A stretch of DNA of 64,000 bases. Source: Candidatus Gastranaerophilales bacterium (GTDB taxonomy: Bacteria > Cyanobacteriota > Vampirovibrionia > Gastranaerophilales > Gastranaerophilaceae). The DNA lies in NCBI GenBank assembly GCA_944325885.1, contig CALVBT010000003.1, positions 228,251 through 292,250 on the forward strand, read 5' to 3'. This document shows, piece by piece, positions 53,586 to 62,236 of the stretch. The position numbers and the translations under genes were made by a program. The first letter of the stretch is position 1, and each line of letters starts with the position of its first letter. The notes below the pieces were generated by a model. That model worked only from the letters and a program-made list of their open reading frames with translations. It was not told the origin of the DNA and did not search any database.

Positions 53586-54389
53586 ATGGCAATAAACGCA
53601 CAAGAAGTATTAGATAAAATCAAAGAAATTCCGGCAATGCCTAACGTAATCGTAAAGGCACTGGGTATTATAAAAGACGATACATCAGGAACAAAAGAAT
53701 TATCCGAAATTATGGCTTATGATCAGGCTTTGACATCTCAGGTATTAAAGCTTGTAAACTCCGCTTATTACGGTTTTGCACAGGAGATTACATCTGTAAA
53801 CAAAGCACTGGCACTGCTCGGTATGACACAGACAAAAAACATCATCATCGCAGTAGCAATGAAGCCGATGCTCACTTCCCAAGGCGGAAGAGATATGTGG
53901 AAGCACTCTCTAAAATGTGCGGTTGCAGCTGAAGCTCTGGCACAAAAATTAGGAATAATCGATCCGGGTGATGCTTTTACAGTCGGATTTTTACACGATA
54001 TAGGGAAAATTTTGCTGAATATTGTTGACACAATGACTTATCAAAAGGTAAGAACAGCTGTCAAAAACGGTATGGACGTAATTGATGCGGAAAATGATGA
54101 ATTTGAAACAAACCATTGTGATATGGGATTCTTGCTTGCAAAAAAATGGAAACTATCTGTATTGCTGGCAAATTGCATAAAATATCACCATGACCCGCTG
54201 TCATCATCTATGCCGCAGGTCAGCACTCTTGCTTATCTGGCAAACAAAATCTCTCACGAAGAACCCGATGTTTACGACGAAGAAATGGTCAAAGAACAGC
54301 TGGGTATCGAAGTAAGTGAGGTAATGAAAATAAGAGAAGATATTGAAGAAAAAGCAAATGTTCTGTTTTCTCAGCTCAATGCAGGCTAA
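53586..54389 (+). CDS. HDOD-domain protein
   Basis: 267 aa. The HDOD domain (about 10-210) has MPNVIVKALGIIKDDTSGTKELSEIMAYDQALTSQVLKLVNSAYYGF, LLGMTQTKNIIIAVAM, FLHDIGKILLNIV and LLAKKWKLSVLLANCIKYHHDP. HDOD proteins are signalling scaffolds or degenerate HD hydrolases; here the FLHDIGK motif keeps the HD pair. It starts 5 bases after ftsX, so it is co-transcribed. A specific role is not known. Confidence 0.88.
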   Translation: MAINAQEVLDKIKEIPAMPNVIVKALGIIKDDTSGTKELSEIMAYDQALTSQVLKLVNSAYYGFAQEITSVNKALALLGMTQTKNIIIAVAMKPMLTSQGGRDMWKHSLKCAVAAEALAQKLGIIDPGDAFTVGFLHDIGKILLNIVDTMTYQKVRTAVKNGMDVIDAENDEFETNHCDMGFLLAKKWKLSVLLANCIKYHHDPLSSSMPQVSTLAYLANKISHEEPDVYDEEMVKEQLGIEVSEVMKIREDIEEKANVLFSQLNAG

Positions 54390-54427
54390 AAAACCTGTTA
54401 AGAAATAACATAATGGATGGAAATTAT

Positions 54428-55102
54428 ATGAAAAAGACGGTCACTTTATGTGTTAAAAAGAACAAACATTCAAAAGGAGTTTCTAAAGCATTTACTTTAG
54501 CAGAAACACTAATTACTCTGGTTGTAATTGGTGTTGTTGCGGCAATGACAGTTCCTGCTGTAAAAAATCATACAGAAGAAGTTCGATATGTTGCTCAGGT
54601 AAAAAAGGCCTATGCTGATATCAGCAACGCAACAGGTGTACTGGAAACAAAATACGGCGATTGCAGATTCTGGAGCTTCGGAAAAGCAGGCTCATATACA
54701 CAAGACGGAAGTCAGGTCATTGACTGGTACAAACAGGCCATGAACGCAACGCCGACAACAAATTATACATCTAATGCACTTACAAATGAAGGCGGATCAA
54801 ATCCATCTTTTTCAACCGCAGACGGGATGGTATGGGCATTGTTCCCCGGCGGATACAGCTCAGGCGGAGTTGCCCTTGTTGATGTTAATGGAGATGAAGG
54901 ACCAAATGTCAGAGGCGTAGACATACACGGTTTTAGAATCGGTCAAAGCGTGGCTGATAACGAATCCGGAGTATTCGCTTTAGGTGATGGTGTTAATGAC
55001 ACAAATAGTGTCTGGGCATGCACTGCCTATGCATTAAATCACGGAAAAATGCCTTGGTTGTCTGGAGGGGATCCTGATTGCAAAAATTATTACAAAAAAT
55101 AG
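54428..55102 (+). CDS. Type IV pilin/pseudopilin-like protein 1 of the tandem cluster
   Basis: 224 aa from ATG 54428; the ATG at 54413 is an alternative start. A long basic leader (KKNKHSKGVSKA) precedes FTLAETLITLVVIGVVAAM. The mature part has GDCRFWSFGKAGSYTQDG, TADGMVWALFPGG, LVDVNGDEGPNVRGVDIHGF and WACTAYALNHGKMPWLSGGD near the end, with Cys residues able to pair. It is the first of four genes read in the same direction within 2.7 kb, just past the HDOD gene. Confidence 0.87.
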   Translation: MKKTVTLCVKKNKHSKGVSKAFTLAETLITLVVIGVVAAMTVPAVKNHTEEVRYVAQVKKAYADISNATGVLETKYGDCRFWSFGKAGSYTQDGSQVIDWYKQAMNATPTTNYTSNALTNEGGSNPSFSTADGMVWALFPGGYSSGGVALVDVNGDEGPNVRGVDIHGFRIGQSVADNESGVFALGDGVNDTNSVWACTAYALNHGKMPWLSGGDPDCKNYYKK

Positions 55103-55119
55103 AAATTACGGAAGTTTGT

Positions 55120-55764
55120 ATGAAAAAATCAAATAAACAAAAAGCATTTACCTTGGCAGAAACTCTTTTTACACTTGCAATTGTAGGAGTTGTTGCTGCG
55201 CTCACAGTTCCTACGTTAAAGCAGTCTGCTGACGAAGCTACTCACGTTGCTGCAGTAAAAAAGGCTTATGCCATAGCTAAAGAAGCCACAACAAATCTTG
55301 AACAAAAAGAAGGCGACCTCTCAACCTGGCCATGGAATAATACAACACAAATGAATAAGCTGTATCAAAGTGTAATGACAACCATTGGCGGAGATGCCTG
55401 GAAGGCTTATCAAACTTTCCAAATTGACGGGACTAACTGGTCATATATTGGGCCTGATTCATATTTTATGACATCAGACGGGATGACCTGGTATGTATAC
55501 AACTGGAACGCAGGCGCAAAATACGGCTCCGGAGCAACTGTATACGGATGTATTCACGTAGACACAAACGGACCCAAAGAACCTAATGCTCTGGGTGTAG
55601 ATGTACATGCGTTCACTGTTTCTTCTGACGGGGTAAACCCTATGGGCGACGGGCTTCATGACCAGAACAAAACCTGGGCATGCACAAACTATGCTATCAT
55701 GCACAGCAAAATGCCATGGTTAAAAGGAGGAGACACCAACTGTTACTCATATTATGAAGGCTAA
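55120..55764 (+). CDS. Type IV pilin/pseudopilin-like protein 2 of the tandem cluster
   Basis: 214 aa. Start ATG 55120 (MKKSNKQKA then FTLAETLFTLAIVGVVAAL), preceded by GGAAG at 6 bases. An in-frame start at 55078 overlaps the previous gene and is less likely. The body has WPWNNTTQMNKLYQSV, TSDGMTWYVYNW, VDTNGPKEPNALGVDVHAF and the ending WACTNYAIMHSKMPWLKGGD. The end region is clearly related to cluster protein 1, so these two are the closest pair. Confidence 0.87.
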   Translation: MKKSNKQKAFTLAETLFTLAIVGVVAALTVPTLKQSADEATHVAAVKKAYAIAKEATTNLEQKEGDLSTWPWNNTTQMNKLYQSVMTTIGGDAWKAYQTFQIDGTNWSYIGPDSYFMTSDGMTWYVYNWNAGAKYGSGATVYGCIHVDTNGPKEPNALGVDVHAFTVSSDGVNPMGDGLHDQNKTWACTNYAIMHSKMPWLKGGDTNCYSYYEG

Positions 55765-55792
55765 TCACTAAATAAATATAAAGGATAGGATT

Positions 55793-56449
55793 ATGAATAA
55801 AAAAATTAAAGCGTTCACTCTGGCAGAAACACTTGTTACATTAATGATTATCGGTGTAATTGCTGCTATTACAATACCGACATTAAAAGAAAATTCTGAC
55901 AAAGATGCAAACATAGCTCTGCTCAAAAAAGCAAACTCAACAGCAGGCAATATGTTTGCAGACCTCAGAGCAAAATACGGCCCTGCACCGTACTGGACTT
56001 ATAAAGATCAGAGAGTGTTTAAAACAGGACAGGATGCAACAGCAAGAGAACTGTACTCCACATCTTTGAGCCTTGCAAGCAACACACTCCCCTCCGGGTA
56101 CTCTGCAATGAACCTTAAAGGCGAAACTCTGGGCAAAGAAGCAGAAATAGACGGAACAAAAACAGACTTCACAAGACCGCTCATCACGGCTGACGGCATG
56201 ATGTGGTTCCCGTCACAAGGATATGGCAACTGCTCAGGTACAAACAAAAGATGCGGTTTGCTCGCTGTTGACGTAAACGGTGCAAAAAAGCCAAACCGTA
56301 TGGGTGTTGATTTATTTGTATTCAACATTACACCGGACGGTGCTGTTGCACTCGATGTTGATGACTGTAACAATTTATCCGGAGCAGGATATGGCTGCGG
56401 AAAAAAACTGCTCATAGACCCTGATGCATTGAACTTTATATATGAATAA
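55793..56449 (+). CDS. Type IV pilin/pseudopilin-like protein 3 of the tandem cluster
   Basis: 218 aa. MNKKIKA then FTLAETLVTLMIIGVIAAI. The mature part has NSTAGNMFADLRAKYGPAPYW, ITADGMMWFPSQGYGNCSG, LAVDVNGAKKPNRMGVDLFVF and ends YGCGKKLLIDPDALNFIYE, without the Trp-rich ending of the others. AAGGATAGGATT lies directly before the ATG. It overlaps the frame of gene 4 by a few codons if the longer start of gene 4 is used. Confidence 0.87.
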   Translation: MNKKIKAFTLAETLVTLMIIGVIAAITIPTLKENSDKDANIALLKKANSTAGNMFADLRAKYGPAPYWTYKDQRVFKTGQDATARELYSTSLSLASNTLPSGYSAMNLKGETLGKEAEIDGTKTDFTRPLITADGMMWFPSQGYGNCSGTNKRCGLLAVDVNGAKKPNRMGVDLFVFNITPDGAVALDVDDCNNLSGAGYGCGKKLLIDPDALNFIYE

Positions 56450-56462
56450 CAAGGAAAAACAT

Positions 56463-57122
56463 ATGAAGAATAAAAAAATTAAAGCGTTCACTTTAGCAGA
56501 AACACTTGTTACATTAATGATTATCGGTGTAATTGCTGCTATGACTATTCCGGGGCTGCAAAAAACTTCGGAAGAAAGAACTGTTCCTCCAAAAGTTCTT
56601 AAAGCATACAATACTGTTTCTACAGCGACAAAAGAGCTGAGAGCAGAATACGGACCGATAAAACTATGGCCGTTTAATAATGTCACAAAACTTATGGATG
56701 AAATGTACATCCCTAAGTTTAATGTAACGAAAAACTGTAAAACAGACGGAGGCTGTTATAAAGCAGGATACCAGCCAAAATCGCTGAATGGTGCGAACAA
56801 CAACGATTTTCAAAACGGCAGCGGTTGGTATACATTTGTGACTGCTGACGGTATGTATTGGGCTGTCGGCGGCGGCAATGGCACCTGTTCTTATACAGAA
56901 GGAACATATATCAAAAAAGGATGTATCCATTTTGAAGTAGATGTAAACGGGCCAAAAGACCCGAATATGATAGGTATTGATATATTTGGTTTTGAAGTTT
57001 CGCCTGACAGCGTATATCCATTTGGCGGATGCCCCGGATGTGACACATCCAGCTGCAGCTCAAGCGGCAACGGCTGGGGATGCACAGCAAGAATTATTAA
57101 AGAAGGCAAAATCAGCTGGTAA
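56463..57122 (+). CDS. Type IV pilin/pseudopilin-like protein 4 of the tandem cluster
   Basis: 219 aa from ATG 56463 (MKNKKIKA then FTLAETLVTLMIIGVIAAM), with AAGGA 7 bases upstream. TADGMYWAVGGGNGTC, FEVDVNGPKDPNMIGIDIFGF, GGCPGCDTSSCSSSGNGWGC and GKISW at the end. It is a near twin of the isolated protein at 38154 (shared SEER, PP.VLKAYNTVSTATKELR, EYGPIKLWP), so one probably arose by a copy of the other. A terminator follows. Confidence 0.88.
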   Translation: MKNKKIKAFTLAETLVTLMIIGVIAAMTIPGLQKTSEERTVPPKVLKAYNTVSTATKELRAEYGPIKLWPFNNVTKLMDEMYIPKFNVTKNCKTDGGCYKAGYQPKSLNGANNNDFQNGSGWYTFVTADGMYWAVGGGNGTCSYTEGTYIKKGCIHFEVDVNGPKDPNMIGIDIFGFEVSPDSVYPFGGCPGCDTSSCSSSGNGWGCTARIIKEGKISW

Positions 57123-57141
57123 CAGATATAAAAACAATAAT

Positions 57142-57174
57142 AAAAAGGAACAACTTATTTGTTGTTCCTTTTTT
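57142..57174 (+). terminator. Bidirectional terminator after the pilin-like cluster
   Basis: A 13-bp stem AAAAAGGAACAAC/GTTGTTCCTTTTT with a 6-base loop. It also serves the converging gene at 57209. Confidence 0.9.
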
Positions 57175-57208
57175 ATTTCAATATAATTTTATTTTACTTT
57201 TATCTTGA

Positions 57209-57955
57209 TTACTTGTCAGTCATAATAAAGAGGCTTATGAGGTCATTTAATGCAATAGCCTGTTTTTTATAATCCTGAACCTGTTTTTCAAGAGTTTTAA
57301 TATTGCTTTTGTATTCGTTGATTTTTGTCATGCATACTTTCGCGCTCTGCGTGAGGCTGTCTTGACCCTGCTGGGCTTCTTTAAGCACACTGTTCATAGA
57401 GATACCGAGAGCTTCCATAGTCTGGCGTATAATCTGTGCGCCTGTTTGTTTTGTGACACCTTGCGGGAGCTGCATAATCAACCTTTTTAGCACTGCAACA
57501 TTTGCAGGCATAGTATAATTTTTTTGTGGTGGTACACCTGGAATTCTTTGTTGTGCTGCGTTATTAAACATTTCTTTTTCGTCAAACATTGTTGTATCCG
57601 TTTCTTCAAAATTTAAGTTCTGTGTAATATTGGTCGGGAACGGTTCGTCAAAATCGCTCTCATTTGCATTGTCCAACTCAGTATCAAGGGAGTTGTCCAT
57701 GTAGTCTTCCAGCTGCTGAGGAGCATCCTCTTCGAGAGTAAAATCAGCAAAGTCACTGCCAAGACTAATATTGTCAGTAATAGTTTCGGAAATTTCTTCC
57801 GGTGCATCTGATTGTACAGGTACAGGTTCCGGTTCTTTTATTAAAGAACTGTTATCCGTACTGTCAGGTATAGGCTGTATTTCGATTTCAGCTTGTTTTT
57901 TCAGAGCCTCGACTATTTTTTTACCCACACCTGATGGAAGTTTGTTTTCTGCCAT
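57209..57955 (-). CDS. Hypothetical acidic protein with C-terminal coiled coil (248 aa)
   Basis: No family recognised. A short basic start (KLPSGVGKKIVEALKKQ) is followed by a very acidic, disordered stretch (about 25-130, rich in Asp/Glu/Pro). A helical domain at about 148-195 follows (NVAVLKRLIMQLPQGVTKQTGAQIIRQTMEALGISM), then a coiled coil to the end (KINEYKSNIKTLEKQVQDYKKQ). The layout is like an adaptor or polar scaffold. AAGGTTAG precedes the ATG. Confidence 0.68.
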   Translation of the reverse strand: MAENKLPSGVGKKIVEALKKQAEIEIQPIPDSTDNSSLIKEPEPVPVQSDAPEEISETITDNISLGSDFADFTLEEDAPQQLEDYMDNSLDTELDNANESDFDEPFPTNITQNLNFEETDTTMFDEKEMFNNAAQQRIPGVPPQKNYTMPANVAVLKRLIMQLPQGVTKQTGAQIIRQTMEALGISMNSVLKEAQQGQDSLTQSAKVCMTKINEYKSNIKTLEKQVQDYKKQAIALNDLISLFIMTDK

Positions 57956-58104
57956 TTTGCTAACCTTTTTTTTCTTTATTTATCTGAATTATATATAAAA
58001 TAGAAATATTTTTCAAAAAAACATTACGTTATATTAAGTATGATAAACAGTAGAAAATCAGACAATTAGCCCCATGGGCTTTTTATGTAACCACATACTA
58101 TAAA

Positions 58105-59850
58105 TTAATTTAAATAAGCACCAAAAGCCGCAAAAGTTTTTGTATCAGGCTCCAGAGGTTGAGCAAAAGGCTCTGCAGCAACCTTCATTGTCTGTTTTTC
58201 CTGCGGTTGTTTTGCTGATTTTTTGCCCTCAACAGCTTTTGTTATAGCGATATTGAGTTTTGGTATACCCCAGCCGAGTACAACACCTGAGTAGATATAG
58301 CCCAATAACTGAGCATAGTTTTTATACTTGAGCTGTTTTATTGCCTTCTGTGCAATTTCTTTATGCGCGCCGTCAGCTTTAGCTGCTTTTTTAACCTCAT
58401 TCATGAGTTTTTTGAACGGAATTTTCTTATCTCCGTCCATCACTTTGATATTGAGTTTTTCAAGTACCGGATAAAGAATTTCTTCGTGTGTTTTTTCTAC
58501 GGATTTTGTAATGTAATTCCAAAGACCTTTGCCGTGGATTTTTTCGGAATAGTTTACAATATTCTTATCCATTGCTTTTGCAGCAAGTTTTGAAACAAAA
58601 CCGCCCAGTATCAGCCAGTTTGCAAAGCCAAGAGTATCTTTAATAATTGATTCTCTTGTTTCGTTTTTGTCACGTGCTGCAAATATACGGCTCATAATAG
58701 TCATGCCGTAAATAAATTTGAACTGGTCTAAAGTAGGAACAGCACCTCTGTACTGAAGTTTTGACAACAGTTCCGGGCCTGCTTTTTTAAGGTTTGTATA
58801 AAGTTCTGAAGGATGTTTCAGAATAGTAGCAATCATTGCAGAGCCGATACCCACGCCCAGAACAGCTTTCATTACCTTAAAGCCGAAGGATTTGTCCGGT
58901 TCTCTGCCTTCTACTCCGACAAAACCGTCAGAGCCTGTACGTTTTTTGGTCAAATATCTGTTTATCGGCTGAACGCTCATACCGACACCCACAGGTATTG
59001 CCAAACCGGCAGCAACCGTAGCTACTTTTTTGTTTTTAACACCTTTGAGGAATTTATCCAAATCTTTTACAATGTCTGTTTTGTCATGAGCAGCTTTGTC
59101 CAGAACGGTTTTTCTTAAAGAAAATGCGTTGTGGATAAGATTTTCGATAGAACCTTCAACATTTGTTGCTACTTTTTCACCGTTTTGTGCTGATGCATAC
59201 ACTTTGAAGGTAGAGCCTGCACCTGTTTCTTTAGTAACGATTTCTACTGCTTTTGCCAGTGCTGATTTTGGTGTTTGATATTTTTCCGTACCGGCATCTA
59301 CCATGACTTTTGCAGCATCTTTAACAGCCTGTTCACTCAGCGTTTTCCAGCCTTCAGCACCGTTAGTTGTATTTAAGCCCTCGAGTCCTTTAAAGAAGGT
59401 TTCCCAGTATTTTGTTGCATCATATTTGCCGTTTTCGCCTACGCTGTTGGCCATAAATTTGCCAAAAGTATCGATAGTGTCGCTGTTAGCAAATACAAGA
59501 TGAGTTTTTACTCCGTTAGCTCTGTTAAAAGCAGAAGAAACAACATATCCTGCTCCCAACCCGACTATGCCGGCAAAAGCATGATTTAATGTACCAGAAG
59601 ATTCTCTGATACCTGTTTCCATACCTGCATCTTTTGAACGAGAAAAGTCAACAATAGTTCTTGGCATAACCATAGAGAAAAAGTCGACAAAACAAGCTCC
59701 TATTGCAGGGCTTGTATTCAACCAGTTCAGAGTTTGGGTACCCAGCTCTACGGGGCCTTTAAAACTCGGGTTGTTATTATGTTTATTCAAATTGTTTTTT
59801 TGTGATGACTGTGATGTTTTCGGTTGTAATTGTGTAATTCGGGAAATCAT
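58105..59850 (-). CDS. Large hypothetical FKG-motif protein 1 (581 aa)
   Basis: No known family. Polar Asn/Gln/Ser-rich N-terminus, then NPSFKG at residues about 27-32, followed by LNTSPAIGACFVDFFSMVMPRTIVDF and RESSGTLNHAF. Hydrophobic stretches at about 90-105, 275-293 and 330-350. Later blocks: MSVQPINRYLTKKRTGSDG, LDQFKFIYGMTIMSRIFAARDKNETRESI, WLILGGFVSKLAAKA. The Lys/Pro-rich end closes AFGAYLN. It is 14 bases behind its paralog (59865) in the same direction. AAGGCG lies just before the ATG. Membrane association is likely from the hydrophobic blocks. Confidence 0.75.
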   Translation of the reverse strand: MISRITQLQPKTSQSSQKNNLNKHNNNPSFKGPVELGTQTLNWLNTSPAIGACFVDFFSMVMPRTIVDFSRSKDAGMETGIRESSGTLNHAFAGIVGLGAGYVVSSAFNRANGVKTHLVFANSDTIDTFGKFMANSVGENGKYDATKYWETFFKGLEGLNTTNGAEGWKTLSEQAVKDAAKVMVDAGTEKYQTPKSALAKAVEIVTKETGAGSTFKVYASAQNGEKVATNVEGSIENLIHNAFSLRKTVLDKAAHDKTDIVKDLDKFLKGVKNKKVATVAAGLAIPVGVGMSVQPINRYLTKKRTGSDGFVGVEGREPDKSFGFKVMKAVLGVGIGSAMIATILKHPSELYTNLKKAGPELLSKLQYRGAVPTLDQFKFIYGMTIMSRIFAARDKNETRESIIKDTLGFANWLILGGFVSKLAAKAMDKNIVNYSEKIHGKGLWNYITKSVEKTHEEILYPVLEKLNIKVMDGDKKIPFKKLMNEVKKAAKADGAHKEIAQKAIKQLKYKNYAQLLGYIYSGVVLGWGIPKLNIAITKAVEGKKSAKQPQEKQTMKVAAEPFAQPLEPDTKTFAAFGAYLN

Positions 59851-59864
59851 AAATTCGCCTTAAA

Positions 59865-61556
59865 TTATTTTTTATCTGACATCATATTACCAAACGCCTG
59901 AAAAGTTTTTTTGTTGCTAGTTGAATTTATTTCAGGGAAGGAAATAAGATTTTTTAACCTTTCTCTAATTTTCATTTGTTCTTTTCGTTCGGTTTCCTTT
60001 CTTACATACCACGGAACAAGAATACCGAGTACCAGCATGGAGAATCCGAGTGAACTTACTTCGCATATCGCTCTGAGGCCTTTTGCAGACTTGCCGCCCG
60101 CATATTTTTTACCGTTTTGTGCAACGCCGTCCACTATAGCGTTTGCCTCATCAAAGCTCTTGAGTTTTGTATCTTTAACCCAGTATACAAACTTCTTGAG
60201 CGGGTTCTTGGTGTCCGGTCTGTCTTTCATATAATTCAGAAGAGGAACACCCTTCACTTTTTGCATTATAGTACCAACAGCTTTAGAAACATAGTCTCCT
60301 AAGAAATACAAACTGGAGAATGTTGCAATATCTCTCCAGGTAACTTCGTGGAGTTCATTTTCATCCTCAGAAGCAAGCATACGGCTGGCAAAAGTAGAAG
60401 TAGCAATCCATCTGCACTGGTCCATTGACGGCATATTTTTTGTAAACTGGAGCATTTTCAAGCTCGGCTTTTTCATCATAGAAAGGATTGCAACACCTAC
60501 CATAAGTCCTGCTGCGCCGAGTTTCTTTGTCCAGAAAGCAGATTTTTGAGCAGGTGTCATTTCTTCACGTTCTTTGCCTTTGCCAAAGTTTTTATAAATC
60601 GGTGCGCCTTCCTGACCTGAGGATTTTCTTGTTATCCATCTGTTGATAGACTGCATTGAAGCAGCAAGAGGAATAACTACAGCCAGACCGAGAAGGCTCT
60701 TTTTGTTGACAAATTTTATAGCCTTTTTAACAAATGCTTCGATTTTTGCATTGTCGCATTTGTAATCGTGTATGAACTTTTGACCTACATCAATACCATC
60801 TCTGAGCATTGTGGAGATAGAATCGTGGTAAACTTTTTCGCCTGTTCTTTCAAATGCCTTAACGCCGTTTTTAACAACGGTTTTATAATCACCGATTTTT
60901 ATGTGTTCTGCGCCGCCTGTAACCTGCAGAATTTTGTTATACAGGCCGTCACGTGCAGCTTTAACAACTTTTTTATCCTTAACGTTGTCCTGAATTACAC
61001 GTTTGTATTCGCTGATTTCTTTTTCGAGTTCTTTAGTGTTCAAAGGAATCCATGCGGCTTTATTTGCCTGACCTGCGCCCTTGCTGTTCAAGACCTTTGC
61101 GTCATTCAACAACAAATCAACAAACTGGTCAGCAGCTTTTGGAGAATTTTTTATATCATGGAAGTGCTGCTGGAATGTTTCCAGTGCATCCTGATTTGCC
61201 CACATGCCGGAAAGCCCTTTGCTGTTTTTATCAAACGCTTCCAGAAGTTTTGCTGCGCCCAAAACAATAAAACCTGGGATTAAGCAGTTTACAACAAGAC
61301 CGGAAGACTCACGGCGGAACGTTTCTGCAGCAGCGAACCCGTTTGTTTTTGCATCAACATAAGTACGGGGCAAAATAGCTGTCGCCATATCAATAAGCGA
61401 AACACCTGCCATCGGGTTTGTGTTGCAATATTGAAGCACTGCTGTTGTACCTTCGATAAGCCCTTTAAAATTCGGGTCTGAAGAATTTTTGTATGAAGGA
61501 GCGTTTTGTCCTTTTTTGTAAACTTCCTGATTGTTTAAACTTACTTTGTTTATCAT
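59865..61556 (-). CDS. Large hypothetical FKG-motif protein 2 (563 aa), paralog of 58105
   Basis: Start set at ATG 61556 (MINKVSLNNQEVYKKG). With it DPNFKG falls at the same offset as NPSFKG in protein 1, which supports the choice; an upstream frame to 61655 would add 33 residues. Shared blocks: NTNPMAGVSLIDMATAILPRTYVDA, RRESSGLVVN, SMQSINRWITRKSSGQEG, MDQCRWIATSTFASRMLASEDENELHEV, LGDYVSKAVG. Hydrophobic segments at about 95-110, 290-305, 355-370 and 500-520. The end, QAFGNMM, parallels AFGAYLN in protein 1. No clear ribosome site. Function unknown. Confidence 0.75.
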   Translation of the reverse strand: MINKVSLNNQEVYKKGQNAPSYKNSSDPNFKGLIEGTTAVLQYCNTNPMAGVSLIDMATAILPRTYVDAKTNGFAAAETFRRESSGLVVNCLIPGFIVLGAAKLLEAFDKNSKGLSGMWANQDALETFQQHFHDIKNSPKAADQFVDLLLNDAKVLNSKGAGQANKAAWIPLNTKELEKEISEYKRVIQDNVKDKKVVKAARDGLYNKILQVTGGAEHIKIGDYKTVVKNGVKAFERTGEKVYHDSISTMLRDGIDVGQKFIHDYKCDNAKIEAFVKKAIKFVNKKSLLGLAVVIPLAASMQSINRWITRKSSGQEGAPIYKNFGKGKEREEMTPAQKSAFWTKKLGAAGLMVGVAILSMMKKPSLKMLQFTKNMPSMDQCRWIATSTFASRMLASEDENELHEVTWRDIATFSSLYFLGDYVSKAVGTIMQKVKGVPLLNYMKDRPDTKNPLKKFVYWVKDTKLKSFDEANAIVDGVAQNGKKYAGGKSAKGLRAICEVSSLGFSMLVLGILVPWYVRKETERKEQMKIRERLKNLISFPEINSTSNKKTFQAFGNMMSDKK

Positions 61557-61868
61557 ATTTCTAAAGTCTAGTGCCGTTTCAAACCATACAAGCATCATTA
61601 TGTGGTGATTAATGCTCTTATATAATATGAAAGACCTGCTATAAATACAAATCACCTGAAAAAAAAAATTGCTAGCACCAAATGTTAAAAATTTTAAACG
61701 AGTTTTCTAAATAGTGATTTTTTATTTAATAATACAAATATTTTTATAGCATATCTGTTTTTTGCACTTATTTTAAAATTTAGGGTCTCAAACTTTTTCT
61801 AAAATTCATATTTACAAATCTTAATATTTTTTGTTCTTCAAATTTCTTTACAAATGATAAGAAATCAT

Positions 61869-61896
61869 TAAAGTTTATACATCATCCGGTCGATAT
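61869..61896 (+). promoter_or_regulatory. Sigma-28-type promoter before the 85-aa gene
   Basis: TAAAGTTT (61869-61876), 12 bases, GTCGATAT (61889-61896). Spacing identical to the flagellin and 18040 promoters. The AT-rich region 61660-61860 shows nothing else I can support. Confidence 0.68.
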
Positions 61897-61936
61897 ACAG
61901 GTTAGGACAATAAGTAAAACAGGGGTATAGCAAAGA

Positions 61937-62194
61937 ATGGCTGACGATTTTTTAAATAAACCGTTCGGAATGAATATAAAAGTTCCGGTCAAGACAATAA
62001 AACAGATAGAAAAAACTGCACAGCAGCATACCGGCAATATTTTTGAGCCTCTGTTTAATTTCATCAATGAAAACCAGGATGTATTCACAGGCAGTGTTGC
62101 CAATCAGATAGAACAGTTCAACATCATGAGCTTTAACATAGGCTCCGAGCTGCGCAAAGGCAAAACAAACGGCAACTTTGATGTAAAGGGTTAA
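61937..62194 (+). CDS. Small hypothetical protein (85 aa), likely in the flagellar regulon
   Basis: No family recognised. MADDFLNKPFGMNIKVPVK starts a polar protein with one predicted helix (KTIKQIEKTAQQHTGNIFEPLFNFINEN, about 19-47) and a second half ending KGKTNGNFDVKG. No signal peptide or membrane helix. AGGGGTATAGCAAAG lies before the ATG, with the GGGG about 12 bases away. The sigma-28-type promoter links it to flagellar expression. Its size would fit an anti-sigma factor, chaperone or hook/filament-associated peptide, but no motif decides this. Confidence 0.65.
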   Translation: MADDFLNKPFGMNIKVPVKTIKQIEKTAQQHTGNIFEPLFNFINENQDVFTGSVANQIEQFNIMSFNIGSELRKGKTNGNFDVKG

Positions 62195-62199
62195 TTTTT

Positions 62200-62230
62200 C
62201 AAAAATTCCGCCACAAGTAACAGGCGGAAT
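62200..62230 (-). terminator. Intrinsic terminator of the CaCA exchanger gene
   Basis: An 8-bp stem ATTCCGCC/GGCGGAAT with a 10-base loop. On the minus strand it is followed by TTTTTGAAAAATT. Confidence 0.7.
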
Positions 62231-62236
62231 CACTTA

